Positions 41,813-50,440 of a stretch of 64,000 nt of DNA are shown piece after piece. The position numbers and the translations under genes are program-made. The notes under the pieces were generated by a model. The model was given only the letters and a program-made list of their open reading frames with translations. It was not told the DNA's origin and did not search any database. This stretch comes from Rariglobus sp041662485 (lineage in GTDB: Bacteria > Verrucomicrobiota > Verrucomicrobiia > Opitutales > Opitutaceae), in NCBI GenBank assembly GCA_041662485.1, contig JBAZSJ010000017.1:31993-95992 (forward strand), read 5' to 3'. How positions within the stretch are numbered: the first letter of the stretch is position 1; each line of letters opens with the position of its first letter.

Positions 41813-44800
41813 ATGAAATACAGCACCTTAGCATTCTCGGCCTTCATCGGCCTCGCGGCTTTCTCCGGCATCCAGGCACGGGCGGACAACATGGCGTCCA
41901 TCGCCATAACCCCCGCCACCGGAGCGGTCGCCCTCACCACGCATTGGGGAATCGCCGGAAATCTCGCGGGATTCCATCTGAAGTCGCAGAACATCGGGTT
42001 CAGTGTCGGGGCCAATAACTTCTACTCGATCAAGGACACGACCATCCCCTCCGGCGGAGACATCGCCGCGTTTACCTATTACATCGCCGCCTCCGGCGCC
42101 GCGACCGACCTGGCCGACGTGGGCAGCAAGCTCACCCCTGATTCCTACTCCGGGCTGACCTCGGCCGATCCCGATGTCGGCTATGGCGCGGTTAATTTTT
42201 ATCTGATCCATCACAAGGGGACGACCGATTATTTTAGCGCCATCATCCCCGGTTCCGGCGTCTCTTCGGCCGTCACCGACGAGAAGCCCATGTCCGGTCC
42301 CGGTGGTCCCGACACCGTCACGGGAGTGAACGGCTACTTCGGCCTGACCTTCGCCGCCGCCAACCTTGGCTACGGTCTCAGCAACTTCTACTATCTGCGC
42401 AACGACCCCGTCACCGGCACCACCAAGTTCGGCACGCTTGATCCCGCGCTGCTCGCCTCCTCCGCCGACCAATTCGATATCGGCGCCGGCGGTTTCAAGA
42501 CCTTCCTCTTCACGGGCACCGATGTCGGCTACGGCACGGACAAGATGTATTACCTGCGTCTGGATCCGGTCACCGGCTTCACGATTCTCGGCATGCTCGA
42601 TCCCGCCCTCGCGCCCTCCAACGGACGGCACACCGCGGATATCGCCAACCTCGGCAGCGTTTACTCGACGCTGGACTTCGTTCCCGGCGACGTCGGCTTC
42701 GGCACCGGTCGGTTCTACGCGACCGGCTCGGTCAACCCGACCGCCCAGTCGGTCAGCTTCGCCGCCATTAACGACCGTGATACGAGCGCGGGTTCTTTCA
42801 ACGTCAACCCCACGGCCAGCTCCGGCCTCGCGGTGACCCTCACCGTGGTCAAAGGTTCGGCCGGCGCGGCCTCGATCGTCGATATCGGCGGTGGTGTCTT
42901 CACCGTCACGCCGACCGCTCACGGTCTTATCACGCTGCAGGCGACGCAGGTCGGCCAGCCCGCGCCCGCCGCCCCTGTTTACGAATACAACATGCTCCGG
43001 CAGAGTTTCACGATCACCGGCGTCGATACGCTGAAGATCGACACCCAGCCGGTCTCGCACAACGCGGTCGTCGGAACCACCGCCACCTTCACGGTTGCGG
43101 CCAGCGGCACCTCTGCCGTGAGCTACCAATGGCGCAAGGCCGGCGTGAACATCGACGCCTTGGCCAACGCCTCCGCCACCACGGACACGCTTTCGCTCGC
43201 CAATGTGCAGGTCGCCGACTCCGACACCTATGATGTCGTCGTGACCAATCTCTCGGGCTCCCTTCTGAGCGACGCCGTCACCCTCACGGTGACGACCGAC
43301 ACCCCGATCATCATCAACACTCCGCTCTCTTCGGGCGGCACGGTCGGCGTGGCTTACAACTTCGCGATCAGCGCCTCGGGCTCGCCCACGAGCTACACGT
43401 CCACGGTGCTTCCCGCGGGTCTGGTCTTTGATGCCAACACCGGAATCATTTCCGGCGTGCCCACCACCGCGGGAACCACGCAGGTTCTCCTCGGCGCGAC
43501 CGACGGCGTCACCACGGGTAATTCCACGCTTACCATCACGATCGCGGATGTCGCCACCGCCCCGGTCATCGTCAATGATCCGCTCGTTGCGGGCGGCACC
43601 GTCGGCGATGCCTTCAGCTTCACGATCACGGCCTCGGGTTCGCCCACGAGCTACACCGCCAGCCCGCTTCCCGCCGGCCTGAGCCTTGATTCTCTCACCG
43701 GAATCATCTCCGGCACGCCCACCACGGTCGGCACCACGACGGTGACGCTCGGCGCCACCAACCTCACCGGAACCGGCAACGCCACGCTCACGATCACCAT
43801 CGCGACCACCAGCGTCGCCCCGGTCATCCTCAACACCGTGCTCAGCGCAAGCGGCACCGTCGACACGGCCTTCAACTTCACGGTTGCGGCCACCGGCACG
43901 CCCACGAGCTACACCGCCAGCCCGCTTCCCGCCGGCTTGAGCATCGGTCTTACCACCGGCGCCATCACGGGTGTTCCCACCACGGCCGGTCCCGTCGTGG
44001 TGACGCTCGGCGCCACCAACGCCTTCGGCACGGCCAACGCCACGCTCACGATCACCATCGCGCCCGCTCCCCTGGCCGCCCCGGTCATCCCCGGTGATCC
44101 CCTCAGCGCGGGCGGCACCGTCGGCACGCCGTTCAGCTATGCGATCGTCGCCACGGGCACGGTCACGAGCTACACCGCCAGCCCGCTTCCCGCCGGCCTG
44201 AGCCTTGATGCCAACACCGGAATCATCTCCGGCACGCCCGCCGCGGCCGGCCCCACGGTGGTGACGCTCGGCGCCACCAACCTCGCCGGAACCGGCAACG
44301 CCACGCTCACGATCACCATCGCGCCCGCTCCCCTGGCCGCCCCGGTCATCCCCGGTGATCCGCTCAGCGCGGGCGGCATCGTCGGCACGCCGTTCAGCTA
44401 TGCGATCGTCGCCACGGGCACGGTCACGAGCTACACCGCCAGCCCGCTTCCCGCCGGCTTGAGCCTTGATGCCAACACCGGAATCATCTCCGGAACGCCC
44501 GCCGCGGTCGGCCCTACGGTTGTGACGCTCGGCGCCACCAACCTCGCCGGAACCGGCAACGCCACGCTCACGATCACCATCGAGCCGGCCGCCCCGGTCA
44601 TCCCCAATGATCCGCTCAGCGCGGGCGGCATCGTCGGAACGCCGTTCAGTTATGCGATCGTCGCCACGGGCACGGTCACGAGCTACACGGCCAGCCCGCT
44701 TCCCGCCGGCCTGAGCCTTGATGCCAACACCGGAATCATCTCCGGAACGCCCGCCGCGGCCGGCTCCACGGTTGTGACGCTCGGCGCTGTAAACGGCGGC

Positions 44801-46267
44801 GGCACTGGAACCGCCACCCTCACGATCACGGTGATCGCCTCCACCGCGCATATCCCCGTCCAGGGACCGGTTGTCATCGATCTCACCAGCGGAGCCGGCG
44901 CTCCTCCTGCCGGCACGGTTTACGCCGTCAAGGGCCTGCCCAAGGGCCTCGTCCTTGATCCCGCCACCGGCCTGATCAGCGGAACGGCCACCAAGCCCGG
45001 CACCTACAACGTGACCTATTGGACCGTCACCGCCGGCGTCAAAGGCCCCGTCATGAGCCTCGTGATCGTCATTGATCCGTTGCCGGCGGCGCTCAGCGGT
45101 CGCTTCGAGGCGATTCTCGAAGTGCTTCCCCTTCCCGGCGTTCCCGCCGGCAAGATCGAGCTCCTCGTGAACGCCAAGACCGGCGCCTTCACGGGCAAGT
45201 TGACCTATGGATCCACGGCCATCGTCTATTCCCTCAAGGGCACCCTAGCCCTCAATGGAACCTACGACGTCGGCACCGCCAGCGTGACGATCAATCGCGG
45301 CAACGGGAATGTTCCCTACCGTCTCGATCTCGTGATCGATTCGACCCAGGCCGCCGACCATGTGCTCTTGGGAACGCTCGCGCTGTCGAATGTCGCCATC
45401 AGCCAGTCGGACACCGGTGTTCAGCTCGCCACCTACACGTCGTCTTCCCCCACGCCCTGGCAGGGCAACTACTCGCTCATCTTGGATGATCCGACCGCGG
45501 CTCCCTCCAATCTCGGCGTAAACGTCGTTCCCGAAGGCACTGGCTACGGCACCATCATGATCAAGGCCGCCGGCGGCCTCATGGTGTGCAAGGGCCAGCT
45601 CGGTGACGGCACCCCGCTGACCTCGTCCGTCGCCCCGAGCGCCGACGGTTCCTACCGCTGGTATGTGAAGCCCTACAAGACCGGCGGCACCTTGGCCGGC
45701 TGGATCCGGTTCGTGCCGGTCGCCGGCCTTGGCGCCCCCTACCAGGCCGTCGGAGCCGCCAACAGCGAGCTCTACTGGTCAAAGGACGCCTCGTCCCGTA
45801 ATGCCAGTTACCGCGCCGGCTTCGGCCCCGTGGTCATCGCCGCCACCGTGCAGCGCTGGATGCCTCCGGCCCGTGGCACGACCTTGAGCACCACGTTGCA
45901 ACTGCCCTCGGGCATGATCGCCTCGTCGTTCACCAGCGCCGATCTCCCCGTTGCCGACAGCGCCCTCGTCCCCACCGTCCTGAGTCTGAACGACCAGAAC
46001 AAGTTCACGGTCATCGCCCCCGATCCCGGTTCGAATCACTTCGGCATCAGGGCGCGCACCTTCAACGGAACGTTCGCCACGTCCACGGGCCTGTTCACCG
46101 GCACGTTTACGCTCGAAGACTCGCGCCGGATCACGGTCAAGGGCATCCTGATCCAGCAGCCCGTCGTCGGCTCCGGCACCGTTGTCGGCGAAGGTTTCTT
46201 CCTGATTCCTTCCCTCGTGGGTGGCGGCGAAGCGGTTTCCGGCAAGGTCCAGTTCCTCGCCCCGTAA
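41813..46267 (+). CDS. giant secreted surface protein with tandem putative Ig (He_PIG-type) repeats
   Basis: The 1484-residue protein starts at the ATG 41813, preceded by AGGAAG, and has a signal peptide (MKYSTLAFSAFIGLAAFSGI). Its N-terminal part (about 30-390) has repeated YGxxNFYYL units (LGYGLSNFYYLRNDP, VGYGTDKMYYLRLDP). One Ig-like domain follows (about 410-500; ATFTVAASGTSAVSYQWRKA). Six to seven putative Ig repeats follow (about 500-1010), each with SYTASPLPAGLSLDANTGII then SGTPAAAGPTVVTLGA and TLTITI. The last 400 residues are beta-rich and unassigned. The family (adhesin, cell-wall or matrix protein) is clear but its ligand is not. An in-frame ATG at 41642 would precede the signal peptide by 57 residues. 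A strong terminator follows. Confidence 0.88.
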   Translation: MKYSTLAFSAFIGLAAFSGIQARADNMASIAITPATGAVALTTHWGIAGNLAGFHLKSQNIGFSVGANNFYSIKDTTIPSGGDIAAFTYYIAASGAATDLADVGSKLTPDSYSGLTSADPDVGYGAVNFYLIHHKGTTDYFSAIIPGSGVSSAVTDEKPMSGPGGPDTVTGVNGYFGLTFAAANLGYGLSNFYYLRNDPVTGTTKFGTLDPALLASSADQFDIGAGGFKTFLFTGTDVGYGTDKMYYLRLDPVTGFTILGMLDPALAPSNGRHTADIANLGSVYSTLDFVPGDVGFGTGRFYATGSVNPTAQSVSFAAINDRDTSAGSFNVNPTASSGLAVTLTVVKGSAGAASIVDIGGGVFTVTPTAHGLITLQATQVGQPAPAAPVYEYNMLRQSFTITGVDTLKIDTQPVSHNAVVGTTATFTVAASGTSAVSYQWRKAGVNIDALANASATTDTLSLANVQVADSDTYDVVVTNLSGSLLSDAVTLTVTTDTPIIINTPLSSGGTVGVAYNFAISASGSPTSYTSTVLPAGLVFDANTGIISGVPTTAGTTQVLLGATDGVTTGNSTLTITIADVATAPVIVNDPLVAGGTVGDAFSFTITASGSPTSYTASPLPAGLSLDSLTGIISGTPTTVGTTTVTLGATNLTGTGNATLTITIATTSVAPVILNTVLSASGTVDTAFNFTVAATGTPTSYTASPLPAGLSIGLTTGAITGVPTTAGPVVVTLGATNAFGTANATLTITIAPAPLAAPVIPGDPLSAGGTVGTPFSYAIVATGTVTSYTASPLPAGLSLDANTGIISGTPAAAGPTVVTLGATNLAGTGNATLTITIAPAPLAAPVIPGDPLSAGGIVGTPFSYAIVATGTVTSYTASPLPAGLSLDANTGIISGTPAAVGPTVVTLGATNLAGTGNATLTITIEPAAPVIPNDPLSAGGIVGTPFSYAIVATGTVTSYTASPLPAGLSLDANTGIISGTPAAAGSTVVTLGAVNGGGTGTATLTITVIASTAHIPVQGPVVIDLTSGAGAPPAGTVYAVKGLPKGLVLDPATGLISGTATKPGTYNVTYWTVTAGVKGPVMSLVIVIDPLPAALSGRFEAILEVLPLPGVPAGKIELLVNAKTGAFTGKLTYGSTAIVYSLKGTLALNGTYDVGTASVTINRGNGNVPYRLDLVIDSTQAADHVLLGTLALSNVAISQSDTGVQLATYTSSSPTPWQGNYSLILDDPTAAPSNLGVNVVPEGTGYGTIMIKAAGGLMVCKGQLGDGTPLTSSVAPSADGSYRWYVKPYKTGGTLAGWIRFVPVAGLGAPYQAVGAANSELYWSKDASSRNASYRAGFGPVVIAATVQRWMPPARGTTLSTTLQLPSGMIASSFTSADLPVADSALVPTVLSLNDQNKFTVIAPDPGSNHFGIRARTFNGTFATSTGLFTGTFTLEDSRRITVKGILIQQPVVGSGTVVGEGFFLIPSLVGGGEAVSGKVQFLAP
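43560..44830 (+). repeat. tandem DNA repeats of about 261 bp inside the Ig-repeat gene
   Basis: Successive copies of the Ig unit are nearly identical at the DNA level between about 44080 and 44780 (for example repeated GCTACACCGCCAGCCCGCTT and ATGCCAACACCGGAATCATC at about 261-bp spacing), while the earlier units are more diverged. The unit length is a multiple of three, so copy number can change by recombination without breaking the frame. Confidence 0.8.
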
Positions 46268-46293
46268 ACGCCGGCTTGAACTGATTTGATCCC

Positions 46294-46328
46294 AAGGACC
46301 TCCGGACAACTCCGGAGGTCCTTTTTTG
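46294..46328 (+). terminator. Rho-independent terminator of the Ig-repeat gene
   Basis: AAGGACCTCCGGA and TCCGGAGGTCCTT pair around a short loop and are followed by TTTTT, 27 bp after the TAA. It separates the surface-protein gene from the cytochrome gene. Confidence 0.9.
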
Positions 46329-46362
46329 TTTCCCATTTCCAACCGCAGAAACCACCGCCCGC

Positions 46363-47736
46363 ATGAAAGTCTTCAAATTCAACCCAGGCGCCCCCGACGC
46401 CTCGCCGGCCCTCGCCGCGCTGCTGTTCGCCGGCGCCGCTCTCACGGCGACCGCCGCCTCGGACGATTTCACCCTGCTCGTCAAACGCATGCAGGCCGAG
46501 AAGCCCGCCTTCGCCGCCCGCCAGCAGGCCCTGCTCGTCGAACGCTACGACCTCGCCGACCGCCCCGCTCCCGGCGTCCTCATGTCCGCCGGAAAACCCG
46601 TGCAGGCCGGCGTGCGCGTCCGGCTGCCCGACGGCGTCACGTGGGACCAGCTCGCCTTCCTGTCGCCCGCCGAGATCAAATCCAAAAACCTCTGGCCCGC
46701 CGGTTTCTACCCGCTGCCGCATCCCCACCACGAGGAGGGCGGCATGGTTTTTCCGCAGCCGCTCATCGACGAGACCAAGCGCCAGAACGGGCGCGACCTC
46801 ACGCGCTTCGATCTCGATTTCGACCTGCCGCAGCACCTGCTGCCCGAGTTCCCCGCGCCGATGTATCTCACCACGCGGCCCGACCTCGGCGACGTGTCGA
46901 AAGGCCGCCTCGTCACCCTCGACAACTACTACGAGCTCTTCGAAAAATTCCTCAACCCGAAGCAGCTCGAAGGCCTGCGCCTGCTCGTCACGCCGTTTCC
47001 CCAGCAGCAGTTCAACGCCATCGAGGACCGCCGCAGCCTCAGGCCGAGCCTCGGCGTCTCCTGCTTCGACTGCCACGCCAACGGCCACACCAACGCCGCC
47101 ACCCACACCGTCGGCGACATGCGTCCCAACGAATACCGCCACCGCATCGGCACGACCACGTTGCGAGGCGTGAACATCCAGCGGCTCTTCGGCTCGCAGC
47201 GCGCGATGAAGACCGTGGAGGACTTCACCGAGTTCGAGCAGCGCGGCGCCTACTTCGACGGCGACCCCGTGCGCGCCCAGAGCAAGGGCGTGAACATCCT
47301 CGAACGCGGCAGCCAGGTGCAGGCGATGGCCGAGTTCCAGGAGCTGCTCGATTTCCCGCCCGCGCCGAAGCTCGACGTCTTCGGGAAACTCGATCCGGCC
47401 CTCGCCACGCCCGCCGAGCTGCGCGGACAGGCGCTCTTCTCCGGCAAGGCCCGCTGCGTCGAGTGCCACGCGCCGCCGTATTACACCGACAACTCGATGC
47501 ACAACCTGCGCGCCGAACGCTTCTACGCCGCGAAGATGATCAACGGCGTCCTCGCCGGCGCCGACGGCCCGATCAAGACCTTCCCGCTGCGCGGCATCAA
47601 AGACTCGCCGCCCTACCTGCACGACGACCGCCTGCTCACGCTCGAGGACACCGTCGAGTTCTTCAACCTCGTGCTCGCGACCAAACTCGCCGCCCCCGAA
47701 AAACAGGACCTCGCGGCGTTCCTAAGAACACTCTGA
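46363..47736 (+). CDS. periplasmic di-heme cytochrome c (cytochrome c peroxidase/MauG-like)
   Basis: The 457-residue protein has a signal peptide (about 10-32, ALAALLFAGAALTATAAS). Two heme-c attachment motifs follow: CFDCH (near residue 232) and CVECH (near residue 364). The C-terminal half has the family's pattern GQALFSGKARCVECHAPPYY and FPLRGIKDSPPYLHDDRLLT, with His as likely distal or axial ligands. The N-terminal 200 residues are unlike standard CcpA proteins. It probably transfers electrons or performs peroxide-type oxidation in the periplasm. It stands alone between a terminator and a MITE, so the partner is not evident. Confidence 0.88.
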   Translation: MKVFKFNPGAPDASPALAALLFAGAALTATAASDDFTLLVKRMQAEKPAFAARQQALLVERYDLADRPAPGVLMSAGKPVQAGVRVRLPDGVTWDQLAFLSPAEIKSKNLWPAGFYPLPHPHHEEGGMVFPQPLIDETKRQNGRDLTRFDLDFDLPQHLLPEFPAPMYLTTRPDLGDVSKGRLVTLDNYYELFEKFLNPKQLEGLRLLVTPFPQQQFNAIEDRRSLRPSLGVSCFDCHANGHTNAATHTVGDMRPNEYRHRIGTTTLRGVNIQRLFGSQRAMKTVEDFTEFEQRGAYFDGDPVRAQSKGVNILERGSQVQAMAEFQELLDFPPAPKLDVFGKLDPALATPAELRGQALFSGKARCVECHAPPYYTDNSMHNLRAERFYAAKMINGVLAGADGPIKTFPLRGIKDSPPYLHDDRLLTLEDTVEFFNLVLATKLAAPEKQDLAAFLRTL

Positions 47737-47790
47737 CTCCGCCCCGTGGCCCTGAGCGTGCGCTCAGGGCCCGAAGTCGAACAACGTCCC

Positions 47791-47938
47791 TGGAGCAATT
47801 TCAGTAAAACTATAGTCGTTGATCGGCTGCCCGGAGGACGGACCTCCCGGTCCGTCCCGATGGTCGTGGGCGGGATTCGTCCGTGGTCGGACCGGGAGGT
47901 CCGACCTCCTTTGAGGCCACCGTTTTTAAACTGCTCTA
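47791..47938. repeat. MITE-like element, TAGAGC family, copy 3
   Basis: The element begins TGGAGCAATTTCAGTAAAAC and ends TTTTTAAACTGCTCTA, with the same GGAGGACGGACCTCCCGGTC hairpin core as copies 1, 2 and 4. The left terminus has diverged. Confidence 0.72.
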
Positions 47939-47988
47939 GCCCCCTCGGCTCACGCCTCGGGCCACGACCTCGCACTTCCACAAAAACC

Positions 47989-48447
47989 ATGACCCTACCT
48001 CCCCTCAATCGCGCCGGCATCGTCCTTGGCATCGGTCTGGGCGGTCTCTTCGACGGCATTGTCCTCCATCAGATCCTTGGCTGGCATCACATGGTCTGCC
48101 TCACCGAGACGTGCCAGCCGGACTCTTTGCAGGCGGTCAAACTGCAGACCATGCAGGACGGTTTCTTCGATCTCGCCGTCCTGCTGATCACCCTCGCCGG
48201 CATCGTGCTGATGTTTCGCGCCACCCGACAGCAGCCCACGCTTTGGTCCCCGAAGGTTTTCCTCGGGGCCGTCCTCGGCGGGTGGGGTGTGTTCAACTTC
48301 GCGGAGGGGTTGGTCGATCACCAGATTCTCGGGCTTCACCACGTTTTGCCCGGCAGTCCGCACTCGTTTCTTTTCGACATGCTCTTTCTCGCGTCCGGAC
48401 TGCTGTTCGCCGGCGTCGGCTGGAAGATGGCGCGCAGGGTAGGGTAA
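47989..48447 (+). CDS. DUF2243 family membrane protein
   Basis: The 152-residue protein has four membrane helices and the DUF2243 signature: GIGLGGLFDGIVLHQILGWH (about 14-33), HMVCL, then a second GWGVFNFAEGLVDHQILGLH block (about 98-117) and a final helix. Conserved His and Asp in both halves (DGIVLHQ, EGLVDHQ) suggest metal or heme handling, but no function is established. The stop codon TAA lies within the shared regulatory motif of the next gene (48439-48457). Confidence 0.88.
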   Translation: MTLPPLNRAGIVLGIGLGGLFDGIVLHQILGWHHMVCLTETCQPDSLQAVKLQTMQDGFFDLAVLLITLAGIVLMFRATRQQPTLWSPKVFLGAVLGGWGVFNFAEGLVDHQILGLHHVLPGSPHSFLFDMLFLASGLLFAGVGWKMARRVG

Positions 48448-48457
48448 CACCCCATGG
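48439..48457 (+). promoter_or_regulatory. shared motif (GTAGGGTAACACCCCATGG) before the PEP-CTERM DUF3494 gene
   Basis: GTAGGGTAACACCCCATGG overlaps the end of the DUF2243 gene and lies 71 bp before the ATG at 48528. GGGATACTCCCC follows 20 bp later. It is the best single match to the motif consensus. Confidence 0.65.
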
Positions 48458-48527
48458 TTGGCTGCGGGCGGGCATGGGATACTCCCCTTTGGGTGATTCC
48501 GACCTTAAGGGATCATCCTCCTTCGCC

Positions 48528-49319
48528 ATGATCTCACACCCGCTCAAATCCGGTCTTTTGTTCTGCAATGCGCTGCTCCTCGCCGTCGCCTTCTTGGGCA
48601 ATCCATCCGCAGCGCAGACCGTGATCACCTTGGGCACGGCGGAAAATTTCGCGGTCCTCGGCGGAACGTCCGTGGCGAACACCGGCGCGACGATCATCTC
48701 GGCAGGCGACCTCGGCGTGAGCCCCGGCGCCTCCATCACGGGTTTCCCTCCGGGCACCGTCACGGGAGGCTCCGTCCACCTCAACGACGCGGTTGCGCTT
48801 CAGGCCCACAACGACGCCACGACCGCCTACAACCAGCTCGCCGGCCTCACGCCGACGGCCGATCTGACCGGCCAGGATCTCGGCGGACTCACCCTCACGC
48901 CGGGGGTTTATTTTTACTCGGCGGCGGCGGCGTTCACATCAGGGGTGCTCACCCTCGACGGCCTGAACCAGGCGGACACGCTTTTCGTCTTTCAGATCGG
49001 CAGCACGCTCACCACGACCGGGGTGACCTCGTTCAACTTCATCAACGGGGCGACGGCCTCGAACGTCTGGTTTCAGGTCGGCAGCTCGGCCACGCTGGGC
49101 GTCAACACGTCGTTCGCCGGCACGATCATCGCCCTGGCCAGCGACACCCTGATCACGGGCGCAAGCGTGGAAGGCCGGGTCATCGCCCTCACCGGCACCG
49201 TGACGCTCGACACCAACACGATCACCAACGTCCCCGAGCCGGCGGCCACCGCCCTGATCGTCGCGGCCTTGGCTGGCCTCGCGGTGTTCGGCCTCCGCCG
49301 CAGACGTTCGGCGCGCTGA
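48528..49319 (+). CDS. secreted DUF3494 ice-binding-like protein with PEP-CTERM anchor
   Basis: The 263-residue protein has a signal peptide (about 8-30). A DUF3494 domain follows (about 32-225): NFAVLGGTSVANTGATIIS, ITGFPPGTVTGGSVHLND, ALQAHNDATTAYNQLAGLTP, LTLTPGVYFYSAAAAFTSG, LFVFQIGSTLTTTGVTSFNF, NVWFQVGSSATLG, FAGTIIALASDTLITGASVE and GRVIALTGTVTLDTNTI. It ends in VPEPAATALIVAALAGLAVF and RRRRSAR, a PEP-CTERM signal. It is the second DUF3494 gene here and, unlike the first, carries a sorting signal. I start at 48528 because the signal peptide follows directly. Confidence 0.92.
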   Translation: MISHPLKSGLLFCNALLLAVAFLGNPSAAQTVITLGTAENFAVLGGTSVANTGATIISAGDLGVSPGASITGFPPGTVTGGSVHLNDAVALQAHNDATTAYNQLAGLTPTADLTGQDLGGLTLTPGVYFYSAAAAFTSGVLTLDGLNQADTLFVFQIGSTLTTTGVTSFNFINGATASNVWFQVGSSATLGVNTSFAGTIIALASDTLITGASVEGRVIALTGTVTLDTNTITNVPEPAATALIVAALAGLAVFGLRRRRSAR

Positions 49320-49342
49320 AAATAGCACCCGGTTCCGGGTTC

Positions 49343-49647
49343 CGGAGCATTTCAAAAAAAGCGGTCGCCGTAAGCGGCTGCGCGGAGGACGGACCTCCCG
49401 GTCCGTCCTGATATTTTCCGAGACCCTCCAATAGGATCGGACCGGGAGGTCCGACCTCCGCGCAACCACGGTTTTATTCGCAATGGGTCCAATCCCCCGA
49501 AGATTGCTTCGGCTTGGTTGTGTAGGAGCGGCTTTACGCCGCGATTCCGGAGGCGCGCTGCGCGCGTCATCGCGGCATAAAGCCGCTCCTACATTTTTCG
49601 GCAATGCCCCGGAGCGAGCTCCGGGGATGTTTACTTGAAATGCTCTA
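49343..49647. repeat. composite MITE-like element, TAGAGC family, copy 4
   Basis: The left end is GGAGCATTTCAA, the right end TTGAAATGCTCTA, an exact inverted GAGCATTTCAA. Inside are the family's GGAGGACGGACCTCCCGGTC hairpin and, to the right, a second hairpin (GTAGGAGCGGCTTTA near 49521 pairing with TAAAGCCGCTCCTAC near 49577). The CTA at 49645-49647 is also the TAG stop codon of the PRC-barrel gene. Confidence 0.75.
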
Positions 49648-50358
49648 ACCGCCGGATTTCGCGACGGCGTTTTCCGCGGTCTGCTTGATGTCGGCCATCG
49701 TCAGTTTCACGAAGACCTTTGAGTCCTCGTAGCTGATCCGCTCGATCTTGTTCGGCGCGATCAGGATTTCCTTTCCGGCAAACCAGTGGCCGGTCTCGAC
49801 GACGAGCTCGCCGACCGCCCAGCTTTTGTCGTCCACCAGGAAGCTGCTCACGGAGCCGATCACGCCGTCCGTGGCTTGGATGTGGTAGCCGGTCACGGCC
49901 TTGGTGCTGCGCAGGTGAAGATCCTCCCGCTGATTGTGCCCGTGGTGCGGTTTTGTTTCCTCGGTCAGCGGCGGCATCACGACGGGCATGTCTGCCATGA
50001 CCGGCATGCCGGACAGGCCCCACATCCCGCCGCCGTCCCAATAGCCGGACCATCCGTAATAACGGTAATAGTCCTCCTCGTATTGGCGGGAGACCGGGCG
50101 GTGCGTGTCGATCGAGGGGCTGCCTTCGATCTGTTTGCGGGTGAGGTTGACGTGCAGAATTTTCCCGTCGCGGTCCAGACGTCCGAAAGAATGCGGCGAG
50201 AGGAGGACGAGCTGGTCCGTCATCCAAGTGCCCGTGTCGGCGACGAGGTAGCGGACGGCCCAGGCCTGGTCGTCGAAATAGAAATCCTTCACGTGACCGA
50301 TGTCGCCATCCGAGGCGGCAAGGGCGTGTCCGTAGAGCTCTTTGATATTTTGCAGCAT
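49645..50358 (-). CDS. protein with two PRC-barrel domains
   Basis: The 237-residue protein has a PRC-barrel domain at each end: residues about 1-75 (GHALAASDGDIGHVKDFYFD, WAVRYLVADTGTWM) and about 150-225 (TGYHIQATDGVIGSVSSFLV, WAVGELVVETGHW). A middle segment rich in Tyr, Gly, Met and Trp joins them (YYRYYGWSGYWDGGGMWG). PRC-barrel proteins take part in RNA processing, photosynthetic centres or stress response. With CsbD and dodecin next door, a stress role is the likely reading. The start 50358 removes 47 residues that overlap the regulatory region. Its TAG stop coincides with the terminus of the MITE at 49343-49647. Confidence 0.88.
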   Translation of the reverse strand: MLQNIKELYGHALAASDGDIGHVKDFYFDDQAWAVRYLVADTGTWMTDQLVLLSPHSFGRLDRDGKILHVNLTRKQIEGSPSIDTHRPVSRQYEEDYYRYYGWSGYWDGGGMWGLSGMPVMADMPVVMPPLTEETKPHHGHNQREDLHLRSTKAVTGYHIQATDGVIGSVSSFLVDDKSWAVGELVVETGHWFAGKEILIAPNKIERISYEDSKVFVKLTMADIKQTAENAVAKSGG

Positions 50359-50406
50359 AAGGGGGAGGGGGTTGACCGTCAGAGTAATCCCGGCGGAGGC
50401 CGGAAA

Positions 50407-50422
50407 CCATGGGGTGTTACCC
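50407..50422 (-). promoter_or_regulatory. shared motif (GGGTAACACCCCATGG) before the PRC-barrel gene
   Basis: On the coding strand GGGTAACACCCCATGG lies 49 bp before the ATG at 50358, with GGATTACTC 17 bp after the motif. It is identical to the 48439 site over 16 bases. Confidence 0.65.
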
Positions 50423-50440
50423 GAACTGCGGAGGCCTGTC

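Noticed and set aside
43560..44830. Possible CRISPR or satellite array
   Set aside because: The repeat unit is about 261 bp, in frame with a protein domain and without unique spacers; it is an amplified Ig domain.
41828..44851. 1007-codon minus-strand frame opposite the Ig-repeat protein
   Set aside because: Antisense shadow of a repetitive GC-rich gene; Arg/Gly/Asp/Glu-rich repeats simply reflect the Ig repeats of the other strand.
46326..47807. 493-codon plus-strand frame overlapping the cytochrome gene
   Set aside because: Arg/Pro/Ala-rich shifted frame; the frame 46363-47736 has two CxxCH motifs and a signal peptide.
20647..48600. An exosortase gene to go with the PEP-CTERM proteins
   Set aside because: No protein with the exosortase Cys-Arg-His pattern in a multi-helix membrane context is present in the window; it must be encoded elsewhere.
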